This document shows, piece by piece, positions 17,799-26,431 of a DNA stretch of 58,846 nucleotides. Position 1 is the first letter of the stretch. Each line of letters opens with the position of its first letter. Location: positions 1 to 58,846 of the forward strand of contig CALFWZ010000210.1 of NCBI GenBank assembly GCA_937928405.1, read 5' to 3'. The notes under the pieces are model-generated. The model did not search any database and was not told the DNA's origin. It saw nothing but the letters and a program-made list of their open reading frames with translations. The stretch is from an uncultured Saprospiraceae bacterium (GTDB taxonomy: Bacteria; Bacteroidota; Bacteroidia; Chitinophagales; Saprospiraceae). The position numbers were made by a program, and so were the translations under genes.

Positions 17799-19709
17799 TT
17801 AACAAGGTCCACAAATTCCATTATTACAACAATCACCATCCTCACAGTCATCATCAATTGAACATGGATCTCCTCCACCAGCATACTGGTTGGTGATTGA
17901 AATATATTTACAATCCGTAACTTCATAAGCTGGAATGGTAGCACAAACCTGATAAAGACCTGTCTGATTAAATGTAACTTGACCATTACTAGCGTTTATA
18001 TTGTAGCCATATTGCTTATTTCTAATAAAAAAGGTTTTAGACTGACTACCTGATGGGAAATCAAAATCATACATCGTATAAAGGACCCCTGAACCTGGAC
18101 CAGTAATATCACGATCATATCTCCATGGATTAGCACTTCGTACCGCTTCTTCAGCATTGATTACGCCCCAGCCATATTTGCTGCTAGTATTAGGAAAATT
18201 GCTGGATGCTTGCTCCATTCTGTCAATTACCTGTTGTCTTGATAACCATGGGGCATTGGACCATATCATAGCTGCTATACCACTGACTACTGCAGTTCCT
18301 GCTGAAGATCCTTTGGCTAGTCTTAATTGAGCATCTGTTCGTCGCATACCCGCCCCATACTTACCTGAAGTTGCCCATCTCATGTATACCGAAAAATCGA
18401 CATGAGAACCAGTGGTTCCAGTAATATAGCTGGGTGAGCCGCTAGTACCAGATAGTAAGTTACCATTAGGGTCGCTAGGATTATATCTGACGACTGTGGC
18501 AGCAACCGTATTGCTATATTTTGCTGGGTAAATTCCCACTCCCGTGAAACTACCTGCCGCACAGACCATTAAGATACCTTCGTCTTCTGCTTCATCTACC
18601 ACATCTTCCATCGTGCTATGTTTAATAGTACGTCCCATCGCCACAGATATAACTTTAGCTCTTCCTCGATCTATAATATGTTCAATGGCATCTACCCAAT
18701 TTCTTCGTTCCCAGTAAGTATTCATTAAAACATCATTGGCTACTTTATAGACATCCAAGTTGGCTCGGTAGGCTGATCCGATCAGTCCTCCACCATTGTT
18801 AAGCGGACCAGTCATCTGACCAGCCATGGTGGTACCATGTCCACAATCATCATTGGAACTGCCGTTGGTTTCATTAAATTTAACAACTGTCCGTCCAACT
18901 GATTGACCCGAGGCAAATGCTGGGTACTTTAGAAGATTTTGACTGGTGGAAACACCCGTATCTGTGGAAGCAATAGTAATCCCTTTTCCTTTTCTGGAAT
19001 GATCCCATGCGCCAGTAACCTTATTAAAGTTATGGTGCCAAGATACGCGGGAATTATTTTGATAACTATAGGGGCTAGAGACGTAGCTAAGCGGGGTCAC
19101 CGTTTCTCCTCCGCATCCAAGACCTCCTCTTTGTGCTGCTTGTGGATGAACATACACTTCCAAATCATAATATTCAGGTTCTACATAACGAATACCATCT
19201 AATCTTCTCAGTTTAGCGAGAATCTCATAATCGTCTAGCTCTACGTAAAACGCATCAATAAATTTGAAGTACTCAGGCTTCAAATCTTCTTTTGTTATTG
19301 ATTTTTCTGGTTGCTTTGCTTGCAGCTCAGAGACAATAAAATCAAGTATTTGTTCTTTCGTGTCGCGATCATCATTTTCAAAGACAGAAGCATGCTCTTT
19401 AAAACCAATAGAAATTAGTGGTTTTTCACCCGCTTTAACGGCGCTCCAAAGCATGTAGTCATCTGCCATTTTCCATTCGAAGTCCTCTTCAAGTGGAGCA
19501 AATTTTTCTTCATAAACAGTAAAGATTTCTTGTCCCGACATTGGATCTATACTTTCTTTATCGGGGATGGCGGCTGGTAAGTAGGGATGGGAATCAGATA
19601 GAATTGTTTGTCTGATTTCCGAATTTTTGGTTAGATCATCTGTTATACTTTCCTTTTGACAGGACAAAATAAATACAAATAATAAAAGTAAATAATGTGG
19701 CTTTTTCAT
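17799..19709 (-). CDS. Lipid-anchored S8 subtilisin-like protease with Cys-rich tail
   Basis: The 636-residue protein has a lipoprotein signal (LLLFVFILSC, Cys17). A propeptide-like region runs to about 230. The triad is D250 (STDTGVS), H291 (GHGTTMAG) and S469 (GSSAGTAVVSG). At the usual oxyanion Asn position (AAGN in most subtilases) this protein has S387 (CAAGSFTG), which is odd and may lower or alter activity. About 540-610 resembles a Big/PPC-like beta domain. The last 21 residues hold six Cys in the pattern C-x5-C-x4-CC-x4-C-x2-C, resembling small disulfide-knot peptides. It is divergent from a small lipoprotein gene at 20251. Confidence 0.9.
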   Translation of the reverse strand: MKKPHYLLLLFVFILSCQKESITDDLTKNSEIRQTILSDSHPYLPAAIPDKESIDPMSGQEIFTVYEEKFAPLEEDFEWKMADDYMLWSAVKAGEKPLISIGFKEHASVFENDDRDTKEQILDFIVSELQAKQPEKSITKEDLKPEYFKFIDAFYVELDDYEILAKLRRLDGIRYVEPEYYDLEVYVHPQAAQRGGLGCGGETVTPLSYVSSPYSYQNNSRVSWHHNFNKVTGAWDHSRKGKGITIASTDTGVSTSQNLLKYPAFASGQSVGRTVVKFNETNGSSNDDCGHGTTMAGQMTGPLNNGGGLIGSAYRANLDVYKVANDVLMNTYWERRNWVDAIEHIIDRGRAKVISVAMGRTIKHSTMEDVVDEAEDEGILMVCAAGSFTGVGIYPAKYSNTVAATVVRYNPSDPNGNLLSGTSGSPSYITGTTGSHVDFSVYMRWATSGKYGAGMRRTDAQLRLAKGSSAGTAVVSGIAAMIWSNAPWLSRQQVIDRMEQASSNFPNTSSKYGWGVINAEEAVRSANPWRYDRDITGPGSGVLYTMYDFDFPSGSQSKTFFIRNKQYGYNINASNGQVTFNQTGLYQVCATIPAYEVTDCKYISITNQYAGGGDPCSIDDDCEDGDCCNNGICGPC

Positions 19710-20250
19710 AAATATATAGTTTTAGGTTAAAAATGTAAATTCATAGCTGTGTAATGAGAAAGGCCTGTTTTTTCAGGAATGAGGTAACAATAAAAAAGTA
19801 TTTTTTGTTTAAAAAATTAAATCTATTTTAAAACCTATCGTATTTTGAGTGAAAGGTGGATTTGTTTGAATTTAAAACGCCTTAAATCACAACATCGTTT
19901 CCGTTGTCTTCGACGGCCGTATGTCTATTTTAAGGACTCATTTTTTTCTTTTTCTGATTATGTTTTTAGAAAAAATGGTATTATAGAATAACTATTAGAT
20001 TTTAATAGGTTATTTCTTTGTTGATTCATTATGTCAAATTCAATAATCAAATAGATTTTGAGTAAACTTCCTACGTCCAGCGGGAGATGAAATCTAATAA
20101 GTGGTAGCGGTTTATGTTTTGGGGCGAGATGTTTTAATAAAAAAAACATTTTATTAGGAAAAAATACTTGAATTGTTTTTTAATGGAAAAAATCTCGTAT
20201 TTTTATCTTGTATTATTTAATCTTGTATTTTTTAACAAAAAATTTAAACA
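19710..20250. other. Divergent intergenic region between subtilase and lipoprotein genes
   Basis: The 541 bases are AT-rich with no convincing gene. A 63-codon minus-strand frame at 19958-20149 has no recognisable features. Near 20204-20235 the phrase ATCTTGTATT occurs twice, 17 bases apart, shortly before the lipoprotein start, and could be part of its promoter. No clear TAnnTTTG box was seen for either gene. Confidence 0.45.
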
Positions 20251-20967
20251 ATGAAATCAATTAAATCAACATTAGCGAAAAGTCTTTTATTTTTATTCGC
20301 CATTACAATTTTTGCCTGTAACAATGAAAGCGTAGATCAAGAATTTTCAGAAACTTTAGAAAAAGAAAGTTTCACAAAAAAATTCCAAATTACAGATGAT
20401 CTAGGAAATTATGTGAATTTTTCCTTGATTTCTAAGGAGGAAGATCTGATTAAGGATTTTACCCTTGATGATTTTGAGTTATTTACTAGAGACAAGGACC
20501 AATCTATTGATCCAATTCAAGAGACCTCGAATGAAGAGGAAATAGAAATAGAAACAGAAACGGAAGAGTGGCCAGAGGCAATATTAACATTGCACATTGA
20601 ATCTTATAAAATGTCAGATGATATTACTGGCTTTTTTGTACAGCCTAAAATTGATGAAAGTCAAGCAGCTCCAAGATGGGTTAGTGGTTATCAAACTACC
20701 GCAAATGGTGTGATTGGTGCAGGTTGGAGATATGCAGAGGAGAGTTGTTCTAAAGAAAGAATGCAAGTTCAATTTCATGCAAAAAGAGACTGTTTCTTCT
20801 GTTTTTATAAAAAGACATTTGAGCAAACGCTTTATAATGAAGGAGATCAAACACAATATTCTGATTCAAGTATCGCTGACGAATTCGACTTGGTGCGATT
20901 GAGATATAGATTTAGAAACAGTTGTTTTTGGAGATTTAGCGGAGCTTCCGTCTGGTGGGTTTTTTAG
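20251..20967 (+). CDS. Hypothetical lipoprotein
   Basis: The 238-residue protein has a lipoprotein signal ending ITIFAC (Cys23) and would be membrane-anchored. An acidic linker (EEEIEIETETEEW, about 90-105) separates an N-terminal beta-rich part from a C-terminal part with clustered aromatic and Cys residues (RDCFFCFYKKTF, and NSCFWRFSGASVWWVF at the end). It is divergently transcribed from the lipid-anchored subtilase, so it could be a substrate, inhibitor or partner of that protease. That is speculation. No family is recognised. It ends with a strong terminator. Confidence 0.65.
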   Translation: MKSIKSTLAKSLLFLFAITIFACNNESVDQEFSETLEKESFTKKFQITDDLGNYVNFSLISKEEDLIKDFTLDDFELFTRDKDQSIDPIQETSNEEEIEIETETEEWPEAILTLHIESYKMSDDITGFFVQPKIDESQAAPRWVSGYQTTANGVIGAGWRYAEESCSKERMQVQFHAKRDCFFCFYKKTFEQTLYNEGDQTQYSDSSIADEFDLVRLRYRFRNSCFWRFSGASVWWVF

Positions 20968-21025
20968 AACTCGTTTCTTTTAAATCAATTTTTAGCATGC
21001 GCTAATAATTTTAAATCTAATGATT

Positions 21026-21066
21026 AAGAGACAAATTTTCAATAAATTTGTCTCTTGATTTTTATT
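21026..21066 (+). terminator. Rho-independent terminator
   Basis: The perfect 13-bp stem AAGAGACAAATTT/AAATTTGTCTCTT is followed by GATTTTTATT. It terminates the lipoprotein gene. Confidence 0.85.
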
Positions 21067-21124
21067 AAATACACAGTGTATTAAATACGCCCCTCGACAA
21101 TTAATATCCACCCTAGCTGCGACC

Positions 21125-21772
21125 CTAACCCAAAAACGCCACTTTACATCCCGCGATATGCTCTATGGCCTTGGCCTCCTCCAAACTAATATTCATCACC
21201 AGTGCCTTAAATCGCAACATCGTCTCTTCCGTCTCCGACTGCCGAATCCCCATTTCAATTTCCCCGTATTCGGTAAACTCCTGTCGATAAATCACGGGAT
21301 CAATCTTTTTAACCGCGTTCATGATCTCACTCATCAGCGAATAATCGAACGTAAGTAGGATGCGATCTTCGACGATTTTCTTGATTCGGATCGCTGCCTC
21401 AAAGGCAAGACGAGTGCTTTCGCGGTAAGCGTTAATCAGGCCAGAAGTGCCGAGTTTAGTGCCACCAAAATACCGAACTACGATAACCATGACATTGGTA
21501 AGCTCAGCGGAATCGATTTGTCCTAGGATGGGACGTCCGGCAGTACCACTGGGTTCTCCGTCGTCGTTGGCGCGGAAATTATTATCATCGAGTCCGAGGC
21601 GGTAGGCATAGCAGTGGTGACGGGCCTTGATATGCTCTTTTTTTATTTCGGTCAGAAAAAGCTGGGCCTCCTGCTCCGTAGCCACCGATCGGGCATAAGC
21701 ATAAAATTTACTCCCTCTGTCTTTAAACAATCCCGAGGCATCTGCTTGAATGGTATGGAAAAAATCTTGCAC
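21125..21772 (-). CDS. yigZ: IMPACT/YigZ family protein
   Basis: The 215-residue protein has the family core GSKFYAYA, then ARHHCYAYRLG, NDDGEPSGTAGRPIL, VVRYFGGTKLG and GLINAYRESTRLAFE. These motifs identify the UPF0029/IMPACT N-terminal domain. A DUF1949-like C-terminal domain follows (about 135-205). The biochemical role is uncertain; eukaryotic IMPACT binds the regulator GCN1. The start is placed at GTG 21772 because a -7 box (TACATTTG) lies 4 bases upstream on the minus strand and the protein then begins MQDFFHTIQ, matching relatives in length. An ATG at 21805 is the alternative. Confidence 0.85.
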   Translation of the reverse strand: MQDFFHTIQADASGLFKDRGSKFYAYARSVATEQEAQLFLTEIKKEHIKARHHCYAYRLGLDDNNFRANDDGEPSGTAGRPILGQIDSAELTNVMVIVVRYFGGTKLGTSGLINAYRESTRLAFEAAIRIKKIVEDRILLTFDYSLMSEIMNAVKKIDPVIYRQEFTEYGEIEMGIRQSETEETMLRFKALVMNISLEEAKAIEHIAGCKVAFLG

Positions 21773-21776
21773 AGCA

Positions 21777-21784
21777 CAAATGTA
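21777..21784 (-). promoter_or_regulatory. Candidate -7 box of yigZ (TACATTTG)
   Basis: It is an exact TAnnTTTG match on the minus strand, ending 4 bases before the GTG at 21772. If used, the mRNA would have almost no leader. It lies inside the alternative longer reading frame. Confidence 0.45.
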
Positions 21785-21803
21785 ATCGAAACTTAGGAAA
21801 AGC

Positions 21804-21850
21804 ATACAATAAATCCGCACATCCACCAATCCGCTTAACAGCTCATTAAC
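21804..21850 (+). repeat. TCCGCACATC-type dispersed repeat units
   Basis: AATCCGCACATCCACCAATCC and neighbouring units lie upstream of yigZ. The same phrase recurs near 9557, 38142 and 44635-44687. Confidence 0.6.
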
Positions 21851-21926
21851 AATCATTTATTCCTCATTAACAGCATTAGAAACATAATCGCCCTAGATTT
21901 GTTAAATAATTTCGTTCTCAGTTTTG

Positions 21927-21934
21927 TATTTTTG
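21927..21934 (+). promoter_or_regulatory. -7 promoter box of the DoxX-type gene (TATTTTTG)
   Basis: It is an exact TAnnTTTG match, 22 bases before the ATG at 21957. A TTTG at 21898-21901 could be the -33 element, with a rather long spacer of 25 bases. Confidence 0.55.
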
Positions 21935-21956
21935 CGTTTGAAAAAAAAATCTCAAT

Positions 21957-23312
21957 ATGTCGAATATAAGTATTACCCTTCCTCAGCTAATCATTGGAGT
22001 TTCTATTACAGCTTTAATTTTGTTGCTAGGTATTGGATTTGGTTATCGAAAACCAAAAAACTGGATCATGTCTTACGCACAGTATTTTTGTGGCGTATTA
22101 TTTATCTTTTCAGGCTACGTAAAAGCAGTTGATCCATTGGGGACTGCCTATAAAATGGAGCAGTATTTTGCGGAATTTGTCTATGCCTTCGAGCCGACTT
22201 GGATGTCTTTTATTACGCCGATATTTCCTTTTTTGTCTAATTACGTCGTGGCGTTTTCTGTCATTATGATTTTATTAGAAATTATTCTTGGCTTGATGCT
22301 GATTATGGGCAATCGTCCCAAGTTGACGGCTTGGTTATTTTTAACGATTGTCGTCTTTTTTACTTTTCTAACTGGATTCACCTTTTTGACGGGGTATGTA
22401 CCACAGGATGTAAATTTCTTTTCTTTCGGACAATGGGGACCTTACGTGGAGACAAATATGAAGGTAACAGACTGTGGCTGTTTTGGAGATTTTCTAAAAC
22501 TAAAACCAAAAGTCTCCTTTCAGAAAGATCTATTCTTGATGATTCCGGCGATCTATTTTGTCTTGCGAAGTAAACATATGCATTCCTTGTTTTCGAATAA
22601 AATTCAAAACGGAATTTTAGGAGCATCCTTTGTTGCCCTATTGATCTACTGTTTTTCAAATTTTATGTGGAATATTCCTGGGACAGATTTCCGTCCGTTT
22701 AAAAAAGGAGCAGATGTGAGAACGCAAAGAGCATTGGAAGAAGAAGCGGCAGCCAGTGTGAAAATCACACATTATTTGATGAAAAATAAAGAGACTGGAG
22801 AAGAGATAAAACTGCCGTTTAATGACTATATGAAAAACTTCAAAGATTACCCAAAAACAAAATTTGAAATTCTAGATCAAATAAAAACCAAGCCAACTAT
22901 AGAGGCTAGTAAGATCAGTGATTTTGATTTTACGGATGCCGACGGAAATGATATGGCAGAGAGCGTATTGAATGAGCCGGGCTATTCTTTGATGGTCGTT
23001 TCTTATAAATTAAAAACAGATAAACCGTCGTTTTTGGAAGCCTATCGTTCTAAAATATCACCAATGGCCAAAAAAGCAGAAGCGAATGGCGTCAAGGTTT
23101 TTGGTTTAGTGGGTGGAGCAGGGCAAGAAACCCTTGAGGCTTTCCGACATAATGTGCAAGCTGGTTTTCCAATTTATGAAGCAGATGATATTTTATTAAA
23201 AACCATTGTACGATCCAACCCCGGTGTCGTACTTTGGAAAGATGGAAAGATCATCAATAAATGGCATATCAATAAACTACCAGCATACGAAGATTTGGGA
23301 ATTTCGAAATAG
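21957..23312 (+). CDS. DoxX-family membrane protein with thioredoxin-like C-terminal region
   Basis: The 451-residue protein has about five to six membrane segments within the first 240 residues. FSGYVKAVDPLGTAYKMEQY (51-70) is the DoxX/MauE-like signature. A DCGCFGDF motif (172-179) supplies paired Cys facing the membrane surface. The C-terminal 180 residues lie outside the bilayer and have a thioredoxin-like beta/alpha pattern without a CxxC, ending NPGVVLWKDGKIINKWH. The arrangement matches the Bacteroidota BT_3928-type DoxX proteins as I recall them. A role in membrane redox or electron transfer is likely but unproven. It has its own promoter, and a terminator follows. Confidence 0.8.
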   Translation: MSNISITLPQLIIGVSITALILLLGIGFGYRKPKNWIMSYAQYFCGVLFIFSGYVKAVDPLGTAYKMEQYFAEFVYAFEPTWMSFITPIFPFLSNYVVAFSVIMILLEIILGLMLIMGNRPKLTAWLFLTIVVFFTFLTGFTFLTGYVPQDVNFFSFGQWGPYVETNMKVTDCGCFGDFLKLKPKVSFQKDLFLMIPAIYFVLRSKHMHSLFSNKIQNGILGASFVALLIYCFSNFMWNIPGTDFRPFKKGADVRTQRALEEEAAASVKITHYLMKNKETGEEIKLPFNDYMKNFKDYPKTKFEILDQIKTKPTIEASKISDFDFTDADGNDMAESVLNEPGYSLMVVSYKLKTDKPSFLEAYRSKISPMAKKAEANGVKVFGLVGGAGQETLEAFRHNVQAGFPIYEADDILLKTIVRSNPGVVLWKDGKIINKWHINKLPAYEDLGISK

Positions 23313-23340
23313 AATTTTCAAATTAGAAAAAATAAAAAAT

Positions 23341-23373
23341 GGATAAGTGATAGGTTTCGCTTATCCCTTTTTT
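23341..23373 (+). terminator. Rho-independent terminator
   Basis: The stem GGATAAG (23341-23347) pairs with CTTATCC (23360-23366) and is followed by six T. It terminates the DoxX-type gene. Confidence 0.7.
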
Positions 23374-23459
23374 ATGTAGAAAAGTATATCCAGTTGACCT
23401 TTTTGGCTGTTATCCCTTTTTTATGAAAAAAGCAGGCTTACTAGCTAAAAGTCAACTGG
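23361..23459 (+). repeat. 16-bp direct repeat and 9-bp inverted repeat before nusB
   Basis: TTATCCCTTTTTTATG occurs at 23361-23376 and again at 23410-23425. The second copy lies in the loop of an inverted repeat CCAGTTGAC (23390-23398) / GTCAACTGG (23451-23459). The 5' copy is the tail of the preceding terminator, so part of that terminator is duplicated. Confidence 0.75.
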
Positions 23460-23613
23460 CCAACTCGTTTCTTTTAAACATGCCCTTAATGATTGTGGAA
23501 AAAAATAAATAAATCCATGAGAATTTAAAAAAAATGACTTTCTTTGCCGTGTAAATACTCGTATAGCCTTTGACCGCTGTACAACTCCTAAACTGCTGTT
23601 TGAAACGTCACTA

Positions 23614-24546
23614 ATGCTAAGCAGAAGAAATATCCGCATAAAAGTCATGCAGATGCTGTACTCGATGAGTCGAGACGAACAGCTATCCTATACCGAAGCG
23701 CTCCGTCGCTATCATGGTAATATCCAGTCGGCTTTCGACATGTATCTCTACAATCTATATCTTCTTGCTGGAATCACCAGTTACGCAGAAAAAGACCGCG
23801 AACGACGATTGGTTAAACATCTACCCACAGATGAGGACAAAATTTTCACAGATCGCCTTTATCGAAATCCTTTAATTCATACCCTCGCCACTAATAAAGA
23901 TTTACAGCAGCAAATCATTAAACTCCAATTTGATGAACATACGGATCAAGATAATGTCCGTAAAATTTATATAGATTTTGCTAAAACTGATGCGTATAAA
24001 ACTTATCTGACCGCTGAGGATATCGACGAAAGTCACCGACAAATTTTACTTAAATTATATAAATATTGCACCAGTAGCGAACTCTTTAACGAAATTATTG
24101 AAGATTATTCTGCTAACTGGCCAGACGATAAATCCCTCGTTATAGGTACGATCAAAAAAACGATCAAAGGTCTACCCAACGCAGCAGATTTTCTAGACAA
24201 GTATCGACCAGGAGACGAAACGGTGGTCGATTTCGGAGAAAAAATGTTCCAACTCGTTCACCATGACGATGCAAAATTATTGGCTATTATAGAACCGATT
24301 CTCAAAAATTGGGACGCAGATCGGGTCGCTATTATGGATATGATTCTGATCAAAATGGCATTGATTGAACTGATGACTTTTTCTTCCATTCCCACTAAAG
24401 TAACACTGAATGAATTTGTCGAAATTGCTAAATCCTACAGTACGGATAAGAGCAAGGATTTTATCAATGGAATTCTAGATCGACTGATGAAAAAATTAGA
24501 TAAAGAAGGTAAAATTAAGAAAGAGGGTAGAGGACTAAAAGATTAA
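23614..24546 (+). CDS. nusB: Transcription antitermination / rRNA biogenesis factor NusB
   Basis: The 310-residue protein starts MLSRRNIRIKVMQMLYSM, the typical RNA-binding first helix of NusB (R-x-x-A/V-x-Q-x-LY). The C-terminal 150 residues hold the conserved NusB core (DRVAIMDMILIKMALIELMTF, then VTLNEFVEIAKSYSTDKSKDFINGILDRL). Bacteroidota NusB proteins carry a long insert between these parts, which explains why it is about twice the E. coli length. It pairs with NusE/S10 on boxA RNA to prevent termination in rRNA operons. It is a single gene here. Confidence 0.93.
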   Translation: MLSRRNIRIKVMQMLYSMSRDEQLSYTEALRRYHGNIQSAFDMYLYNLYLLAGITSYAEKDRERRLVKHLPTDEDKIFTDRLYRNPLIHTLATNKDLQQQIIKLQFDEHTDQDNVRKIYIDFAKTDAYKTYLTAEDIDESHRQILLKLYKYCTSSELFNEIIEDYSANWPDDKSLVIGTIKKTIKGLPNAADFLDKYRPGDETVVDFGEKMFQLVHHDDAKLLAIIEPILKNWDADRVAIMDMILIKMALIELMTFSSIPTKVTLNEFVEIAKSYSTDKSKDFINGILDRLMKKLDKEGKIKKEGRGLKD

Positions 24547-24775
24547 TTAAAAAAGATAGGCGAATCAGAGGTTGCAGTTTAACTAAAACCGTAAGTATAC
24601 AAGAGAAAAGCAAATAGCCAGAAGCCATCATATCCCAAACTCAATTGTAAGATGATGTTTCTTTAATTTAAAGAACTTCTATATATTTATTCTTAAATCC
24701 TGATTCGTATAAGATAATATACTCAATATCCCATCCCATGTCATAAAAAAAAATCTATCACCTAAATAGCTTATT

Positions 24776-26245
24776 ATGAAAAACAAACCTTTTTTAATTT
24801 TAATTATTTGCTTATCCGTTCTTGGAACGTTAGCAGCTCAAAATCAAAATGCCCGTTTTGGAATTACGGCTAAGGCAAACTGGTTGGACAACCTTACTCC
24901 ATTGGATGGTGTCAATCTGTTTGATGCAGACAATTTTAGTGAAACCACTGGAGGAATTGAACTAGGATTTTTTAAAAATTTAAACAAATTTATTAATGTT
25001 GGGATTCCTTTTCGACTTGGTACTGCCGATGTACGAGAAACTGGTGTTCCTGACCTTTTCAAAAGTCGGATGAATCTCTCCGCTGATTTGGTAGGTCAAA
25101 TTGGTTATTTTGCAAAAGACTATTTCATTACTCCTTACCTGACCGCTGGGGTTGGCTACCAATTGGAAACTTTTACAAGTCTTAATAATCATGGCGCAGC
25201 CTTTCCTGTTGGAGTAGGGTTGAATATTCGATTATTCCGACATATTTATTTACAAGCTCAGTCAGAATACCGTTTTACCACCCTCGAAAATCGGGAACAG
25301 ATCGTTTACGGTGCCGGTTTAATGTTTGCGCTGAACGGCACACCCGCCGAACCAGAGGTAGTAGACGCGGACGGTGACGGAATCCCAGATGCAGAGGATG
25401 ATTGTCCTTTATTGGCTGGAACCATGGCTTTAAAAGGTTGTCCTGACGCTGATGGAGATCAAGTAGCAGATAAGGATGATGCTTGTCCTGCCGAGGCCGG
25501 ATTGGCCAAATTTGGCGGTTGCCCAGATACAGATGGTGACGGTGTGATGGATAAAGAAGATGAATGCCCTCAAGAAGTAGGTACGATTGAACTAAAGGGT
25601 TGTCCAGTAAAAGATGGAGATAATGATGGCATACCTGATGGAGAAGATAAATGTCCTGCGGAAGCAGGTCCTGCCAGCAATGGTGGTTGTCCAGTGAAAG
25701 ACGGAGATAATGATGGCGTACCTGATGGAGAGGATCGTTGTCCTAACGAAGCGGGTCCCGTCAGCAATGGCGGTTGCCCAGTCCCAGTAGTGGTAGACAG
25801 CGATAATGATGGGGTGCCTGATGGAGATGATAAATGTCCAAACAGTGCAGGAACGGTTGCCAATAATGGTTGTCCAGAGATAACAGTAGAAGATAAAGAG
25901 ATTCTCAACTTAGCGGTTTCTAATATAGAATTTCAATCTGCTCGTGCCACCCTCAAGATTACTTCTAACGCGATTCTGGATCAGATTGTAGGGTTGATGA
26001 AAAAATATCCTGACTACAATTTATCCATAAACGGACATACAGATAGTGTGGGTTCTTCTGAAACCAATCAAAAACTTTCCGAACGTCGAGCAAAATCTTG
26101 CTATGATTATTTAGTTAGAAAAGGAATCAGTGGCAGCCGAATGAATTATGTTGGATATGGAGAGACACAACCGATTGCAGACAACCGCTATAAGGATGGA
26201 CGAGAGAAAAATCGTCGCGTTGAATTTAATTTGTATTTGAAATAA
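24776..26245 (+). CDS. OmpA-family outer-membrane protein with thrombospondin type 3 repeats
   Basis: The 489-residue protein has a signal peptide (1-21). An eight-strand barrel-like domain covers about 22-190. Six calcium-binding thrombospondin type 3 units (D-x-D-x-DG-x-x-D-x-x-D-x-C-P with GCP ends) cover about 197-375. The OmpA peptidoglycan-binding domain covers about 380-489 (NGHTDSVGS, LSERRAKSCYDYL, YGETQPIADN, NRRVEF). It links the outer membrane to the cell wall. The acidic repeats probably form a calcium-stiffened spacer. The last units have nearly identical DNA (25610-25790), so recent repeat duplication is likely. Confidence 0.93.
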   Translation: MKNKPFLILIICLSVLGTLAAQNQNARFGITAKANWLDNLTPLDGVNLFDADNFSETTGGIELGFFKNLNKFINVGIPFRLGTADVRETGVPDLFKSRMNLSADLVGQIGYFAKDYFITPYLTAGVGYQLETFTSLNNHGAAFPVGVGLNIRLFRHIYLQAQSEYRFTTLENREQIVYGAGLMFALNGTPAEPEVVDADGDGIPDAEDDCPLLAGTMALKGCPDADGDQVADKDDACPAEAGLAKFGGCPDTDGDGVMDKEDECPQEVGTIELKGCPVKDGDNDGIPDGEDKCPAEAGPASNGGCPVKDGDNDGVPDGEDRCPNEAGPVSNGGCPVPVVVDSDNDGVPDGDDKCPNSAGTVANNGCPEITVEDKEILNLAVSNIEFQSARATLKITSNAILDQIVGLMKKYPDYNLSINGHTDSVGSSETNQKLSERRAKSCYDYLVRKGISGSRMNYVGYGETQPIADNRYKDGREKNRRVEFNLYLK

Positions 26246-26294
26246 AGTGGTTGTTACACAGTGTACTAATACTGAAAGCAACCCATAAAATACT

Positions 26295-26350
26295 GTTGAA
26301 TGGTTGAATCGTTGATTTGTTGATTTTTTTCAACCATTCAACCATTCAAC
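26295..26350 (+). repeat. Octamer repeats arranged as a 14-bp inverted repeat
   Basis: Minus-orientation octamers (GTTGAATG, GTTGAATC, GTTGATTT twice) are followed after a T run by plus-orientation CAACCATT twice. The arms GTTGAATGGTTGAA (26295-26308) and TTCAACCATTCAAC (26337-26350) are perfectly complementary. Confidence 0.85.
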
Positions 26351-26362
26351 AAAAAAAACTAG

Positions 26363-26404
26363 CCTCGTCGAATACCTTTTTAGGATTCGGCGAGGTATTT
26401 TTTT
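26363..26404 (+). terminator. Rho-independent terminator
   Basis: The stem CCTCGTCGAAT/ATTCGGCGAGG (one G-U pair) is followed by TATTTTTTT. It terminates the OmpA transcript just before the channel gene at 26432. Confidence 0.85.
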
Positions 26405-26431
26405 AGAACTGCTTTATACAATAATTAGACT

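Noticed and set aside
19958..20149. 63-codon minus-strand frame between subtilase and lipoprotein
   Set aside because: No signal peptide, domain or promoter box; composition looks like translated AT-rich spacer.
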